Assembly (NCBI GenBank): GCA_045575975.1 | Contig: JAZNFO010000039.1 | Location: forward strand, 1-59,067 | Direction of reading: 5' to 3' | Length of the DNA stretch: 59,067 bases | Source of the DNA: RGIG8709 sp045575975 | Lineage (GTDB): Bacteria; Bacillota; Clostridia; Monoglobales; Monoglobaceae | Shown: positions 14,911-23,679 of the stretch, in pieces | How positions within the stretch are numbered: the stretch's first letter is position 1 | Layout: the number at the start of each line of letters is the position of its first letter | Made by a program: the position numbers and the translations under genes | The notes under the pieces: generated by a model | Databases searched by the model: none | What the model was told of the DNA's origin: nothing | Seen by the model: only the letters and a program-made list of their open reading frames with translations

Positions 14911-16839
14911 ATGGAAAAAGAAAAATTTTATTTAACCACCGCCATAGCATACACATCAAGAAAACCACATATAGGAAACACATATGAGGTTGTTCTTGCG
15001 GATGCTATTGCGCGTTTTAAAAGATACGAAGGCTACGATGTGTTCTTCTTGACAGGAACAGATGAACACGGTCAGAAAATTCAGCAGCTTGCAGAAGAAA
15101 ACAAAATATCTCCTCAGGAATATGTTGATAATGTTGCAGGGGAAATCAAGGATATCTGGAATCTTATGAACTCAAGCTATGACAAGTTTATAAGAACAAC
15201 AGATGATTATCATGTTGAAGCTGTTAAGAAAATATTCAAAAAGCTTTATGATAAAGGCGATATATATAAAAGCTCCTATGAGGGTTGGTATTGCACCCCT
15301 TGTGAATCCTTCTGGACAGACACGCAGCTTATTGACGGAAAATGCCCTGACTGCGGAAGGGAAGTTCATAAAGAAAACGAAGAAACATACTTTTTCAAAA
15401 TGAGCAAATATCAGGAAAGACTTGAAAAATATATTGAAGAAAACCCTGATTTTATTCAGCCTGAATCAAGAAAAAAGGAAATGATAAACAATTTCATTAA
15501 GCCCGGCATTCAGGATCTTTGTGTTTCAAGATCAACTTTTGACTGGGGGATTCCCGTTGATTTTGACCCGAAGCATGTTATCTATGTGTGGATAGATGCT
15601 CTCACAAACTATATAACAGCGCTTGGCTATTCTCCTGACGGTGAGGGTGATTTATATAAAAAATACTGGCCCTGTGATGTGCATATTATCGGCAAAGATA
15701 TATTAAGATTTCACACTATTTACTGGCCGATTATATTAATGGCTCTTGATTTGCCGCTTCCCAAAAAGGTTTTTGGCCATCCGTGGCTTCTTAACGGGGA
15801 AGATAAAATGAGCAAATCTCTTGGCAATGTTATTTATGCCGATGATTTGGTTAAGCATTTCGGAGTTGATGCGGTGAGATATTATCTTCTAAGTGAAATG
15901 CCATATGCACAGGACGGAACAATAACCTATGAAAAGATTATTAATTCCTATAACACAGACCTTGCAAACACCTTAGGAAATCTTGTAAACAGAACAGCAT
16001 CAATGATAACAAAATATTTTGGCGGTGTTATTCCTGAGAAGGGAACAGCAACAGAGTTTGACGAAAACCTTGCAGAAACAGTTCTTGATGCAAAATGTGA
16101 AACTATTTCCTATATGGATGAATATAAAACATCGGATGCGCTTGATAGTATTATGAAAATTGCATCCCGTGCAAATAAATATATTGATGAAACAATGCCA
16201 TGGGTTCTTGCAAAAGATGAAGCCAGAAAAGGAGAGCTTGCTACCGTTATGTATAACCTTGCAGAAGCTATCCGCTTTATTGCCTCTCTTATTTCTTCAT
16301 TTACGCCAGAAACAAGCGAAAAGATAAAAGCTCAGCTTTCATTTGGCGATTTGTCTCTTGAAAGCATCAAAGAGTTTGGTACTTTAAAAGCAGGGGAAAG
16401 CATTCCTGAAGCAAAGCCTTTGTTTGGCAGAATTGATGCAGAAGAAATGATAAAGACTCTGGAAGAAGAAGCGAAGCTATCAGATCCTCCCAAAATAGAA
16501 ATTGAGCCATTTAAAGAAGATGTTGATTTTGACACTTTCTTAAAGCTTGATATAAGAGTTGGAAAGGTGCTTGAGTGCGAGCAGGTTCCAAAATCCAAAA
16601 AGCTTTTAAGATTTTTAATTGAAACGGGAAGCGAAACAAGACAAATTTTATCAGGAATTTCAAGCTTCTATAAGCCAGAGGAATTAGTTGGGAAAAATGT
16701 ACTTTTTGTTGCAAACTTCCCTGTAAGAAAAATGATGGGGCTTGAATCTCACGGTATGATTTTAAGTGCAGAGTATCAGGAAAAACTTGTTGTAACAACA
16801 GTTGATGGTGATATTCAAAGCGGTGCACAGATAGTATAG
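14911..16839 (+). CDS. metG: Methionyl-tRNA synthetase
   Basis: Charges tRNA-Met with methionine. The 642-residue class I enzyme has the HIGH motif as HIGN (near residue 17), a zinc knuckle with four cysteines (CTPCESF...CPDCG), the KMSKS motif as DKMSKSLGN, an anticodon-binding helical domain and a C-terminal tRNA-binding OB domain (FLKLDIRVGKVLECE to the end) that dimerises the protein. The ATG at 14911 is preferred over 14899, which sits inside the GGAAGG ribosome site. No T-box leader is visible; it is read with ruvAB. Confidence 0.96.
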   Translation: MEKEKFYLTTAIAYTSRKPHIGNTYEVVLADAIARFKRYEGYDVFFLTGTDEHGQKIQQLAEENKISPQEYVDNVAGEIKDIWNLMNSSYDKFIRTTDDYHVEAVKKIFKKLYDKGDIYKSSYEGWYCTPCESFWTDTQLIDGKCPDCGREVHKENEETYFFKMSKYQERLEKYIEENPDFIQPESRKKEMINNFIKPGIQDLCVSRSTFDWGIPVDFDPKHVIYVWIDALTNYITALGYSPDGEGDLYKKYWPCDVHIIGKDILRFHTIYWPIILMALDLPLPKKVFGHPWLLNGEDKMSKSLGNVIYADDLVKHFGVDAVRYYLLSEMPYAQDGTITYEKIINSYNTDLANTLGNLVNRTASMITKYFGGVIPEKGTATEFDENLAETVLDAKCETISYMDEYKTSDALDSIMKIASRANKYIDETMPWVLAKDEARKGELATVMYNLAEAIRFIASLISSFTPETSEKIKAQLSFGDLSLESIKEFGTLKAGESIPEAKPLFGRIDAEEMIKTLEEEAKLSDPPKIEIEPFKEDVDFDTFLKLDIRVGKVLECEQVPKSKKLLRFLIETGSETRQILSGISSFYKPEELVGKNVLFVANFPVRKMMGLESHGMILSAEYQEKLVVTTVDGDIQSGAQIV

Positions 16840-16848
16840 GAGATTATA

Positions 16849-18039
16849 ATGGGAATATTAAATAAAACTGATATATTAATACCAAAGAATGTAGAAAATG
16901 AAAAATGGAGCGTTGTGGCATGCGACCAGTATACATCTGAAAAAAATTACTGGAACAGAGTGGCGGATTTTGTTGGTGATGCTCCTTCAACCTTAAAGCT
17001 TGTTTATCCGGAGGCATTTCTTGAAGAGGGAGATGCGAGAATTGAAAAAATCAATGCGGAGATGAAAAAGTATTTAGACGAGGGTATTTTCAAGGAACTT
17101 AAAGATTGTCTTATTTACACAGAGAGAACCCTTTCAGGGGGCAGAGTGAGAAAGGGCATTATCGGAGCGGTTGATCTGGAGGAATACGATTTTTCAAAAG
17201 GTTCAAAAAGCAGAATAAGAGCAACTGAGGGAACTGTTGCAGAAAGAATTCCACCCAGAGTAAAAATTCGTGAAAATGCTCCTTTGGAGCTTCCTCATGT
17301 TATAATTTTAATAAATGACGGAAAAAATGATATTATTCCAAATAAGGGAGAGGGCGAGCTTGTTTATGACTTTGAACTTATGGAACAGGGAGGACACATT
17401 AAGGGATATAAGCTTTCGGACAAAGCATCCGATACCATACTTGAAAAAATTAATAAGTATGCGTCATCTGCAAAGGATGACCTTGCATTTGCTGTGGGAG
17501 ACGGAAACCATTCTTTAGCTACTGCAAAAACTTGCTGGGAGAATATAAAAAAAGGTCTTTCAGAGGAAGAAATAAAAAATCATCCTGCAAGATATTGCCT
17601 TGCTGAAATTGAAAACATTTATGATGAGGCTTTGGAATTTGAACCAATCCACAGAGTTTTATTTGATGTTAATCCGGCAGAAGTTATTGAAAAACTTAAA
17701 AAATTCTATCCTGAGAGCAACGAAGGTCATAAAATAGAATTTGTTTATGAAGATAAGAAAACAGAAGTTATAATTGAAAAATCTGTAGCTGATCTTGCGG
17801 TTGGGGCGATCCAGAGGTTTATTGATGAAATGGGTTATTCTGTTGATTATATTCACGGAGATGACACGGTTACAGAACTTTCAAAGGAAAAAGGAAGACT
17901 TGGAATAATTCTTCCGAAGCCGTCAAAGGGTGATTTGTTTGAATCAGTAATCAATGACGGTGCACTTCCGAGAAAAACATTTTCAATGGGAGAGGCAAAC
18001 GAAAAGAGATTTTATTTCGAGGCGAAAAAGATAAAATAA
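16849..18039 (+). CDS. DUF1015 family protein
   Basis: A 396-residue cytosolic protein of the DUF1015 family. It has the family's ACDQYTSE start, the acidic LVYPEAF segment, the RIPPRVKIRENAPLELPH region and the conserved AVGDGNHSLATAK motif near residue 215. Members are distantly related to ParB/SbnI-type nucleotide-dependent serine kinases, but the reaction for this subgroup is not established, so only the family is asserted. It starts 9 bp after metG with GGAG and is followed by an AI-2E-type transporter 15 bp on. Confidence 0.85.
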   Translation: MGILNKTDILIPKNVENEKWSVVACDQYTSEKNYWNRVADFVGDAPSTLKLVYPEAFLEEGDARIEKINAEMKKYLDEGIFKELKDCLIYTERTLSGGRVRKGIIGAVDLEEYDFSKGSKSRIRATEGTVAERIPPRVKIRENAPLELPHVIILINDGKNDIIPNKGEGELVYDFELMEQGGHIKGYKLSDKASDTILEKINKYASSAKDDLAFAVGDGNHSLATAKTCWENIKKGLSEEEIKNHPARYCLAEIENIYDEALEFEPIHRVLFDVNPAEVIEKLKKFYPESNEGHKIEFVYEDKKTEVIIEKSVADLAVGAIQRFIDEMGYSVDYIHGDDTVTELSKEKGRLGIILPKPSKGDLFESVINDGALPRKTFSMGEANEKRFYFEAKKIK

Positions 18040-18054
18040 AGAGGCGGTTTAAAT

Positions 18055-19149
18055 ATGAAAAGGTTTGAAAGCCATTGGGCAAAGCTTGTGCTTTCGGGCA
18101 CAGCACTTATCCTTATATATAAGCTTTTGAATAATTATCGTGATATAGCGGAATTTTTCGGAAACCTCTTTGATATATTGTTTCCTATAATTCTGGGAGG
18201 GGTTATTGCATTTTTCCTTTCAAAACCTGCGGAAAAGATTGCAAGACTTATCGGGAAGATAAAGTTTAGTTTTATAAAGAAAAAAGCACTATTAATAAGT
18301 GTTATCTCTCTTTATGTTCTGGTTTTTCTTATTCTGTTTTTTGGAATAAAATTTGTTGCTCCCAGAATTTATAAAAACATTGAGGAATTCACACAAAACA
18401 TCCCCGGCTATTACAATGTTATAAAAACATTTCTTTCGGAGAATGAGTTTTTCTCAAAGTTTAATTCCCTTGATATTTTGAGCCAGAAATTTGCATCTAT
18501 GTTCAATATGACTCAGATTAATAAATATCTTGGAATAATTTCAGGAATTGCAAATGGCTTTTTAACATTTTTTGTGGCTGTTATTTTATCGGTTTATATG
18601 ATTATAGAAAAGAAGAATATCTTTTCCTTTTTAAAATGCCTGTCAGAAAGGATAATTCCTGAAAAACCAAGAAAGGTTATATATGCATACGGAAGAAAAT
18701 CAATCGATTTGTTTTATTCCTATTTCACAGGCCTTTCGCTTGATGCTTTGCTTGTGGGAGCAGTTGCAGCTGTTTTTCTTTCGGTGCTTGGTGTTCCTTA
18801 TGCGTTTTTGCTTGGGCTTATTGTTGCCTTTGGAAACTTAGTTCCATTCTTCGGGCCCATTGTTTCAAATATTATAATTATCACAATAACGCTTTTAACA
18901 ACAGGACCTTTTAAAGCTTTGTGGGTTGCAGTTTTTCAGATAATCTTTGGACAGATAGACGGAAATATTATTCAACCGAAAATCATAAGCAACTCAACGG
19001 GAATAAGCCCTCTTTTAGTTTTAGTTGCAGTTATCGTGTTCGGTGATTTTTTCGGTTTTGTTGGAATGATCGTTGGTGTTCCCGTTTGTGCTATAATAAA
19101 AGAACTTGTGGAAGACTATGTGGAAGATGGAAAAATAAATAAAATCTAA
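18055..19149 (+). CDS. AI-2E family transporter
   Basis: A 364-residue polytopic membrane protein of the AI-2E exporter/permease family (TqsA/PerM/YdbI type). It has membrane segments at about 10-65 and 70-100, a soluble middle segment with coiled regions, and the family signature GxxxAxGNLVPFFGP and IDGNIIQPKIIS in the second half. Substrates in the family range from autoinducer-2 to sodium ions and are not predictable here. It ends the operon starting near 10.4 kb and is followed by a strong terminator. Confidence 0.85.
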   Translation: MKRFESHWAKLVLSGTALILIYKLLNNYRDIAEFFGNLFDILFPIILGGVIAFFLSKPAEKIARLIGKIKFSFIKKKALLISVISLYVLVFLILFFGIKFVAPRIYKNIEEFTQNIPGYYNVIKTFLSENEFFSKFNSLDILSQKFASMFNMTQINKYLGIISGIANGFLTFFVAVILSVYMIIEKKNIFSFLKCLSERIIPEKPRKVIYAYGRKSIDLFYSYFTGLSLDALLVGAVAAVFLSVLGVPYAFLLGLIVAFGNLVPFFGPIVSNIIIITITLLTTGPFKALWVAVFQIIFGQIDGNIIQPKIISNSTGISPLLVLVAVIVFGDFFGFVGMIVGVPVCAIIKELVEDYVEDGKINKI

Positions 19150-19172
19150 AAGGTAAATAATAGAAAATTAAG

Positions 19173-19214
19173 CCTTGAATTTAGTGCATTTGCACAAAAT
19201 TCAAGGTTTTTTTT
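19173..19214 (+). terminator. Rho-independent terminator before the dcw cluster
   Basis: A 10-bp stem CCTTGAATTT/AAATTCAAGG followed by T8. It separates the metG-DUF1015-transporter operon from the division cluster. Confidence 0.9.
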
Positions 19215-19269
19215 GTTGTGTTACAAAATTTTAATAAAAATATAAAAAAAATTTAAAAAAACTATTGCA

Positions 19270-19298
19270 TTAATAAAAATTTTATAGTAAAATATAAT
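19270..19298 (+). promoter_or_regulatory. Promoter of the dcw cluster (mraZ)
   Basis: TTAATA, 17 bp, TATAAT; alternatively TTGCAT at 19265 with a suboptimal spacer. Initiation near 19305 would fall on the MraZ-type repeats. Confidence 0.6.
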
Positions 19299-19300
19299 GC

Positions 19301-19345
19301 GTGGGGGAAAGTGGAACAAAATCCCCATAAAATGTCATAAAGTGT
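19301..19345 (+). promoter_or_regulatory. Putative MraZ operator
   Basis: GTGGGG at 19301 and GTGGAA at 19311 are spaced exactly 10 bp, with a further AAAGTGT at 19339. MraZ proteins bind short GTGG-type direct repeats with helical-turn spacing just upstream of mraZ. The position at the transcription start suits autoregulation of the whole cluster. Confidence 0.65.
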
Positions 19346-19382
19346 ACAAGCGCTTGGAAATCCGCAAAAGGAGGCGAAAAGA

Positions 19383-19808
19383 GTGCTGATAGGTGAATAT
19401 TATCATAACCTTGATGTCAAGGGCAGAGTAAGTATTCCGTCAAAATTCAGAGATGATTTGGGCGGAAGTTTTGTGTTGTCCAGAGGTCTTGATGACTGTC
19501 TTTATATGCACTCTGCAGCCGAGTGGGATAATTTCAAGAGTGAAATTGATGCTATGCACGGAAAAGAAGGAAGAATTGTTAAAAGATTTTTCTATAGCGG
19601 TGCAACCGAATGTGAAATAGATTCTCAGGGAAGGGTTGTTGTTCCTCCTATATTCAGGGAGTTTGCAAAGCTTGATAAAGAAGTTGTTATAGTGGGTGTT
19701 TCCACCCATGCAGAGCTTTGGGACAGAAAAAAATGGGAAGAATACAAAAAGGATTCCACTTTTGACAGTGAACAGATTGCGAACATAATGGATGATATCG
19801 GCTTTTAA
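19383..19808 (+). CDS. mraZ: Division/cell wall cluster regulator MraZ
   Basis: Ring-forming AbrB-like DNA-binding protein that represses its own division cluster. The 141-residue protein contains two SpoVT/AbrB half-domains, each with the DxKGRxxxP pattern: DVKGRVSIPSKFRDDL and DSQGRVVVPPIFREFA. The start is GTG, 7 bp after AGGAGG. It is first in the dcw cluster, 14 bp before rsmH, with candidate binding repeats at 19301-19345. Confidence 0.96.
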   Translation: MLIGEYYHNLDVKGRVSIPSKFRDDLGGSFVLSRGLDDCLYMHSAAEWDNFKSEIDAMHGKEGRIVKRFFYSGATECEIDSQGRVVVPPIFREFAKLDKEVVIVGVSTHAELWDRKKWEEYKKDSTFDSEQIANIMDDIGF

Positions 19809-19822
19809 GGGGCGGAAAACGG

Positions 19823-20758
19823 ATGGAATTTAAACATATATCTGTATTACTTGATGAAAGCGTTGATATGCTTAATGTGAAGCCTGACGGAGTTTATGTT
19901 GATGGAACTCTTGGCGGAGGCGGACATTCGGAGCTGATTCTGAAAAGACTTGGAGAAAAAGGCAGACTTATAGGTATAGACAGAGATATGACTGCAATAA
20001 GGGCCGCAAGTGAAAGACTAAAGTCTTATGGAGATAAGTTCACTGCGGTTCATGATAATTATAAGAATATAAAAGCTGTGCTTCGGGATATGGGTATAGA
20101 AAAAATAGACGGTGCAATTCTTGATTTGGGGGTTTCATCTCCTCAGCTTGATGACGGAGAAAGAGGTTTCAGTTATCACAAGGATGCAAGACTTGATATG
20201 AGAATGAACAGAGAGGACTCTCTTTCAGCCTATGAGGTTGTGAACACATACTCTCAGGAAGAATTAAAAAGGATAATTTTTGAATACGGAGAAGAGCGTT
20301 ATGCAGGACAGATAGCTAAAAAGATTGTTTCTCAAAGGGATATAAAGCCCATTGAAACAACCTTTGAATTATCCGAAATTATAAGGAGTGCTTTTCCGCA
20401 AAAGGAAAGATTTAGGGATAAACATCCTGCAAAAAGAACATTTCAGGCAATAAGGATTGAGGTAAACGGAGAACTTGAGCCGCTTTCGGGTGCGGTGTGT
20501 GATTTCGTTGATGTTATAAAAAAAGACGGTGCACTCTCGATAATCACATTCCATTCTTTGGAAGACAGGATTGTGAAACAAAGTTTTATGGAACTGGCAT
20601 CGGGGTGTGAGTGTCCAAAGGATTTTCCTGTTTGCGTTTGCGGGAAAAAACCTATAGTTAAACTTATTAACAAAAAGCCCGTTGAAGCGGGAGAAAATGA
20701 ATTAAAAGAAAATGTGAGGGCACACAGTGCTAAACTTCGCGGAGTTATAAAACTCTAA
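19823..20758 (+). CDS. rsmH: 16S rRNA (cytosine1402-N4)-methyltransferase
   Basis: Methylates C1402 in the ribosomal P site using S-adenosylmethionine. The 311-residue protein has the SAM motif YVDGTLGGGGHSELIL, GAILDLGVSSPQLDD, RLDMRMN and the C-terminal HPAKRTFQAIRIEVNGEL and SFHSLEDRIVK motifs, all family hallmarks. It lies at its normal place between mraZ and ftsL. Confidence 0.97.
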   Translation: MEFKHISVLLDESVDMLNVKPDGVYVDGTLGGGGHSELILKRLGEKGRLIGIDRDMTAIRAASERLKSYGDKFTAVHDNYKNIKAVLRDMGIEKIDGAILDLGVSSPQLDDGERGFSYHKDARLDMRMNREDSLSAYEVVNTYSQEELKRIIFEYGEERYAGQIAKKIVSQRDIKPIETTFELSEIIRSAFPQKERFRDKHPAKRTFQAIRIEVNGELEPLSGAVCDFVDVIKKDGALSIITFHSLEDRIVKQSFMELASGCECPKDFPVCVCGKKPIVKLINKKPVEAGENELKENVRAHSAKLRGVIKL

Positions 20759-20784
20759 AATATAAAAGACAGGGAGGTTATGGA

Positions 20785-21306
20785 ATGTACGATTACACAT
20801 CAAGCAATGCCAGAAAACTGGACTACACTTGGGATGACTACAAAAGAGATGTTGAAAAAACAAAACCGGTAAATAAAAAACAATCGACAAAACAAACCAG
20901 AACTGTCAGGATAAATGAAGTTCAGGCTATGTCTGCGCTTAAGAGAATGTTTATGATAGCTGTGGCATTTATTGTTGCATTCTTTATTGTGAGAGGCTAT
21001 GTTGCCATAAATGAAACGGAAAATCAGATAAAAGGTCTATCCAATGATTTAAGAATGATTCAGGCAGAAAATCAGGCAATTAAGGCAAAGATTGATAAAA
21101 GTGTTGATCTTAAAAATCTTCAGTCTGTTGCAAATGAAAAGTTTGGTATGGTAAGACCTGAAAATTATCAGGTGTTCTATGTTAATATGAATTCAGAAGA
21201 CCGTGCTGAAAACATAGCAAAAGGAAGCAGGGAAAATAATGCAAAGAGTATTCCTGTTGAAGGGGTAACAGGTGTTCTTATAAGCTCTGCAGATATGTTC
21301 AAGTAA
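20785..21306 (+). CDS. ftsL: Cell division protein FtsL-like
   Basis: Single-pass division protein expected to join FtsQ and FtsB/DivIC at the septum. The 173 residues comprise a basic cytosolic segment (1-50), one membrane helix (about 53-75, AVAFIVAFFIVRGYVAI), an extracellular coiled coil (about 78-115) and a divergent tail. Assignment rests on topology and position between rsmH and the PBP, since FtsL sequences are poorly conserved. ATG start after GGGAGG. Confidence 0.8.
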   Translation: MYDYTSSNARKLDYTWDDYKRDVEKTKPVNKKQSTKQTRTVRINEVQAMSALKRMFMIAVAFIVAFFIVRGYVAINETENQIKGLSNDLRMIQAENQAIKAKIDKSVDLKNLQSVANEKFGMVRPENYQVFYVNMNSEDRAENIAKGSRENNAKSIPVEGVTGVLISSADMFK

Positions 21307-21310
21307 AAAA

Positions 21311-21340
21311 TTGCATAAAAAGTGAGAAAAACAATATAAT
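21311..21340 (+). promoter_or_regulatory. Internal promoter before spoVD
   Basis: TTGCAT, 18 bp, TATAAT in the 119-bp ftsL-spoVD gap, the widest gap inside the cluster before ftsZ. It would allow the wall-synthesis genes to be expressed apart from mraZ-rsmH-ftsL. Confidence 0.5.
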
Positions 21341-21425
21341 TTAATATAAATAAAATAGAAGCTTCAGCCGAGACACATTGCTGTATGAAAATTAGAGGCT
21401 TTTAAAGTGTTACGGGGGAATTTGT

Positions 21426-23654
21426 GTGCTTAGAAAGGAAAGCTTTATTAAACAGAAAAAAAGAATTTTACTTCTTTTTTTTCTTTTTATAATCGCGTTT
21501 ATTATTTTAGTGGGTAGATTATGCTACTGGCAGATATTTAAAGGTCAGGAGCTAACCGCTAAGGCGAGAGAGCAACAAACAAGTGATAATTTAATAAATC
21601 CGGAGCGCGGAATTATATACGATAGAAATTTTAAGGTTTTAGCGGATAATATGAGCGTTGAAACCATAAGTATTTCACCTAAAAATGTGAGAGAAAACAA
21701 AAAACAGACCAAGGAAGAAATTGCAAAAAATATTGCATCTTGCCTTGAGGTTGACGAAGATGCTGTTCTTAAAAAGATTGAAAAAAAGTCAAGCTTTGAA
21801 TATATAAAGCGTAAGGTTGAAAAAGAGGCGGCTGATAAATTAAGAGAATATGTGAATAAATATTCTATAGACGGAATAAAGTTTGCAGAGGATACAAAGA
21901 GATACTATCCCTACAGTAATTTTGCATCGCAGGTAATAGGCTTTGTAGGTGATGATAATAATGGTTTAGAGGGGATCGAAATGGTATATGACGATGCCCT
22001 TAAAGGCGTTCCCGGAAGAATTGTCAGTGCCAATAAGATTTCGGGACTTGAACTTCCTGATAACTACGAGAATTATGTTGAAGCACAACCGGGAAAAAGT
22101 GTTGTTTTAACTATTGATGAAACTATCCAGCATTTTGCAGAGAAATATCTTGAAAATGCCCGTATTGAGCATCAGCTTCAGGAGGGAGCTGCCTGTATTG
22201 TTATGGATGTTAAAACAGGTGAAATTCTTGCTATGGCAACAAAGCCTGATTATGACCTGAATAAACCCTTTGAAATAACACCTGCAGTTGAAGAAAAACA
22301 TCCCGGAATAAAGGAAGAACTTGCATCACTGGAGGGAGCAGAATATAATCAAAGGCTCACGGAAGCGGTTATGTTCCTCCGCAGAAACAAAGCGGTGGTT
22401 GATTCTTATGAACCGGGTTCAACTTTCAAAATTGCGGTGGCATCAATGGCACTTGAAGAAAATGCAGTGGGACTTTCGGACCACTTTTATTGTGGTGGCT
22501 CCATAAAGGTTGCAGACAGAAGAATAAACTGTGCCAATAGAAACGGACACGGGGCAGAAACCTTTGTTCAGGGCGTGCAGAATTCATGTAACCCTGTATT
22601 TATTGAAGTTGGAAGAAGAGTTGGGAGAGAAAGATTTTTAAAATATTTAAAAGGCTTTGGCTTTCTTGATAAAACAGGCATAGAGCTTCCCGGGGAAACA
22701 TCAGGTATTTTTCATCAGGAAAGCAATTTCAAGGAAATCGACCTTGCAACCTCATCCTTCGGACAGAGCTTTAATGTAACACCGCTGCAGATAATAACAA
22801 TGGTTGCGGCAATTGCAAATGACGGTAAAATGATGAAACCTCATCTTGTTAAACAGCTTGTTGATGATGAAAAAAATATAATTGAAGATTATAAGCCGAC
22901 CTTTGTCAGACAGATTGTTTCGGAAGAAACAAGTGACACAATGTGTGAAATTTTAGAATCTGTTGTATCAAAGGGTGGCGGAAAGAATGCTTATCTTGCA
23001 GGCTATAGAATTGCGGGAAAAACAGGTACAAGTGAAAAGCAACCCAGAGGAAACGGAAAATATATTGCATCATTTGTTGGCTTTGCTCCTGCGGATGACC
23101 CGCAGATAGTTTGCCTTGTAATTCTTGACCAGCCTCCTGTTGGAAACACATATTACGGTGGTCTTATTGCGGCTCCGGTTGTAAAAAATATTCTGGAAGA
23201 ATCTCTTTCATATCTTGGTGTTAAGCCTGAATATAATGCGGAAGAAACAATGTATCTTGATATAACTGTTCCAAGCGTAACAGGAAAGGGTAAGCAGGAT
23301 GCAAAAGCAGAAATTGAAAATCTCGGCTTAAAGGCAGTTATAAAGGGCGACGGAGATATAATAACCGAACAGGTTCCAAGTGCTTATTCAAAGCTGTCAA
23401 GAAATTCAAAGGTTGTTATATACACAGAGGGTTCGGCAAGTGAAAAGAATATAACAGTTCCAAGTGTTATCGGATGTACGGCAGCAAATGCCAATAAAGG
23501 AATAACTGATTACGGATTAAATGTAAGAATAAAAGGTCTATCTAATGTCAGCGGTGTTGCAATATGTTCAGGTCAGTCACCTGCTCCGGGAACAGTTGTT
23601 GAACCGGGGACGGTTGTAACACTTGAGTTTACCTATTCAGAACTGAGAGACTAA
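21426..23654 (+). CDS. spoVD: Class B penicillin-binding protein with two PASTA domains (SpoVD/FtsI type)
   Basis: Peptidoglycan transpeptidase with a single N-terminal membrane helix (about 15-35). The 742-residue protein has the PBP dimerisation domain (NPERGIIYDRN), then the transpeptidase with SxxK in EPGSTFK, SxN in QNSCNP and KTGT in GKTGTSEK. Two C-terminal PASTA domains follow, starting with TVPSVTGKGKQDA and TVPSVIGCTAANA. It is the only class B PBP of the cluster, so it may serve septation as well as sporulation. Start GTG. It pairs with FtsW encoded downstream. Confidence 0.93.
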   Translation: MLRKESFIKQKKRILLLFFLFIIAFIILVGRLCYWQIFKGQELTAKAREQQTSDNLINPERGIIYDRNFKVLADNMSVETISISPKNVRENKKQTKEEIAKNIASCLEVDEDAVLKKIEKKSSFEYIKRKVEKEAADKLREYVNKYSIDGIKFAEDTKRYYPYSNFASQVIGFVGDDNNGLEGIEMVYDDALKGVPGRIVSANKISGLELPDNYENYVEAQPGKSVVLTIDETIQHFAEKYLENARIEHQLQEGAACIVMDVKTGEILAMATKPDYDLNKPFEITPAVEEKHPGIKEELASLEGAEYNQRLTEAVMFLRRNKAVVDSYEPGSTFKIAVASMALEENAVGLSDHFYCGGSIKVADRRINCANRNGHGAETFVQGVQNSCNPVFIEVGRRVGRERFLKYLKGFGFLDKTGIELPGETSGIFHQESNFKEIDLATSSFGQSFNVTPLQIITMVAAIANDGKMMKPHLVKQLVDDEKNIIEDYKPTFVRQIVSEETSDTMCEILESVVSKGGGKNAYLAGYRIAGKTGTSEKQPRGNGKYIASFVGFAPADDPQIVCLVILDQPPVGNTYYGGLIAAPVVKNILEESLSYLGVKPEYNAEETMYLDITVPSVTGKGKQDAKAEIENLGLKAVIKGDGDIITEQVPSAYSKLSRNSKVVIYTEGSASEKNITVPSVIGCTAANANKGITDYGLNVRIKGLSNVSGVAICSGQSPAPGTVVEPGTVVTLEFTYSELRD

Positions 23655-23679
23655 AAATATATAAAGGAGTGAATGCAAA

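Noticed and set aside
14645..14983. 112-codon minus-strand ORF across the ruvB-metG junction
   Set aside because: It runs antisense to two conserved genes and has no ribosome site or recognisable motif.
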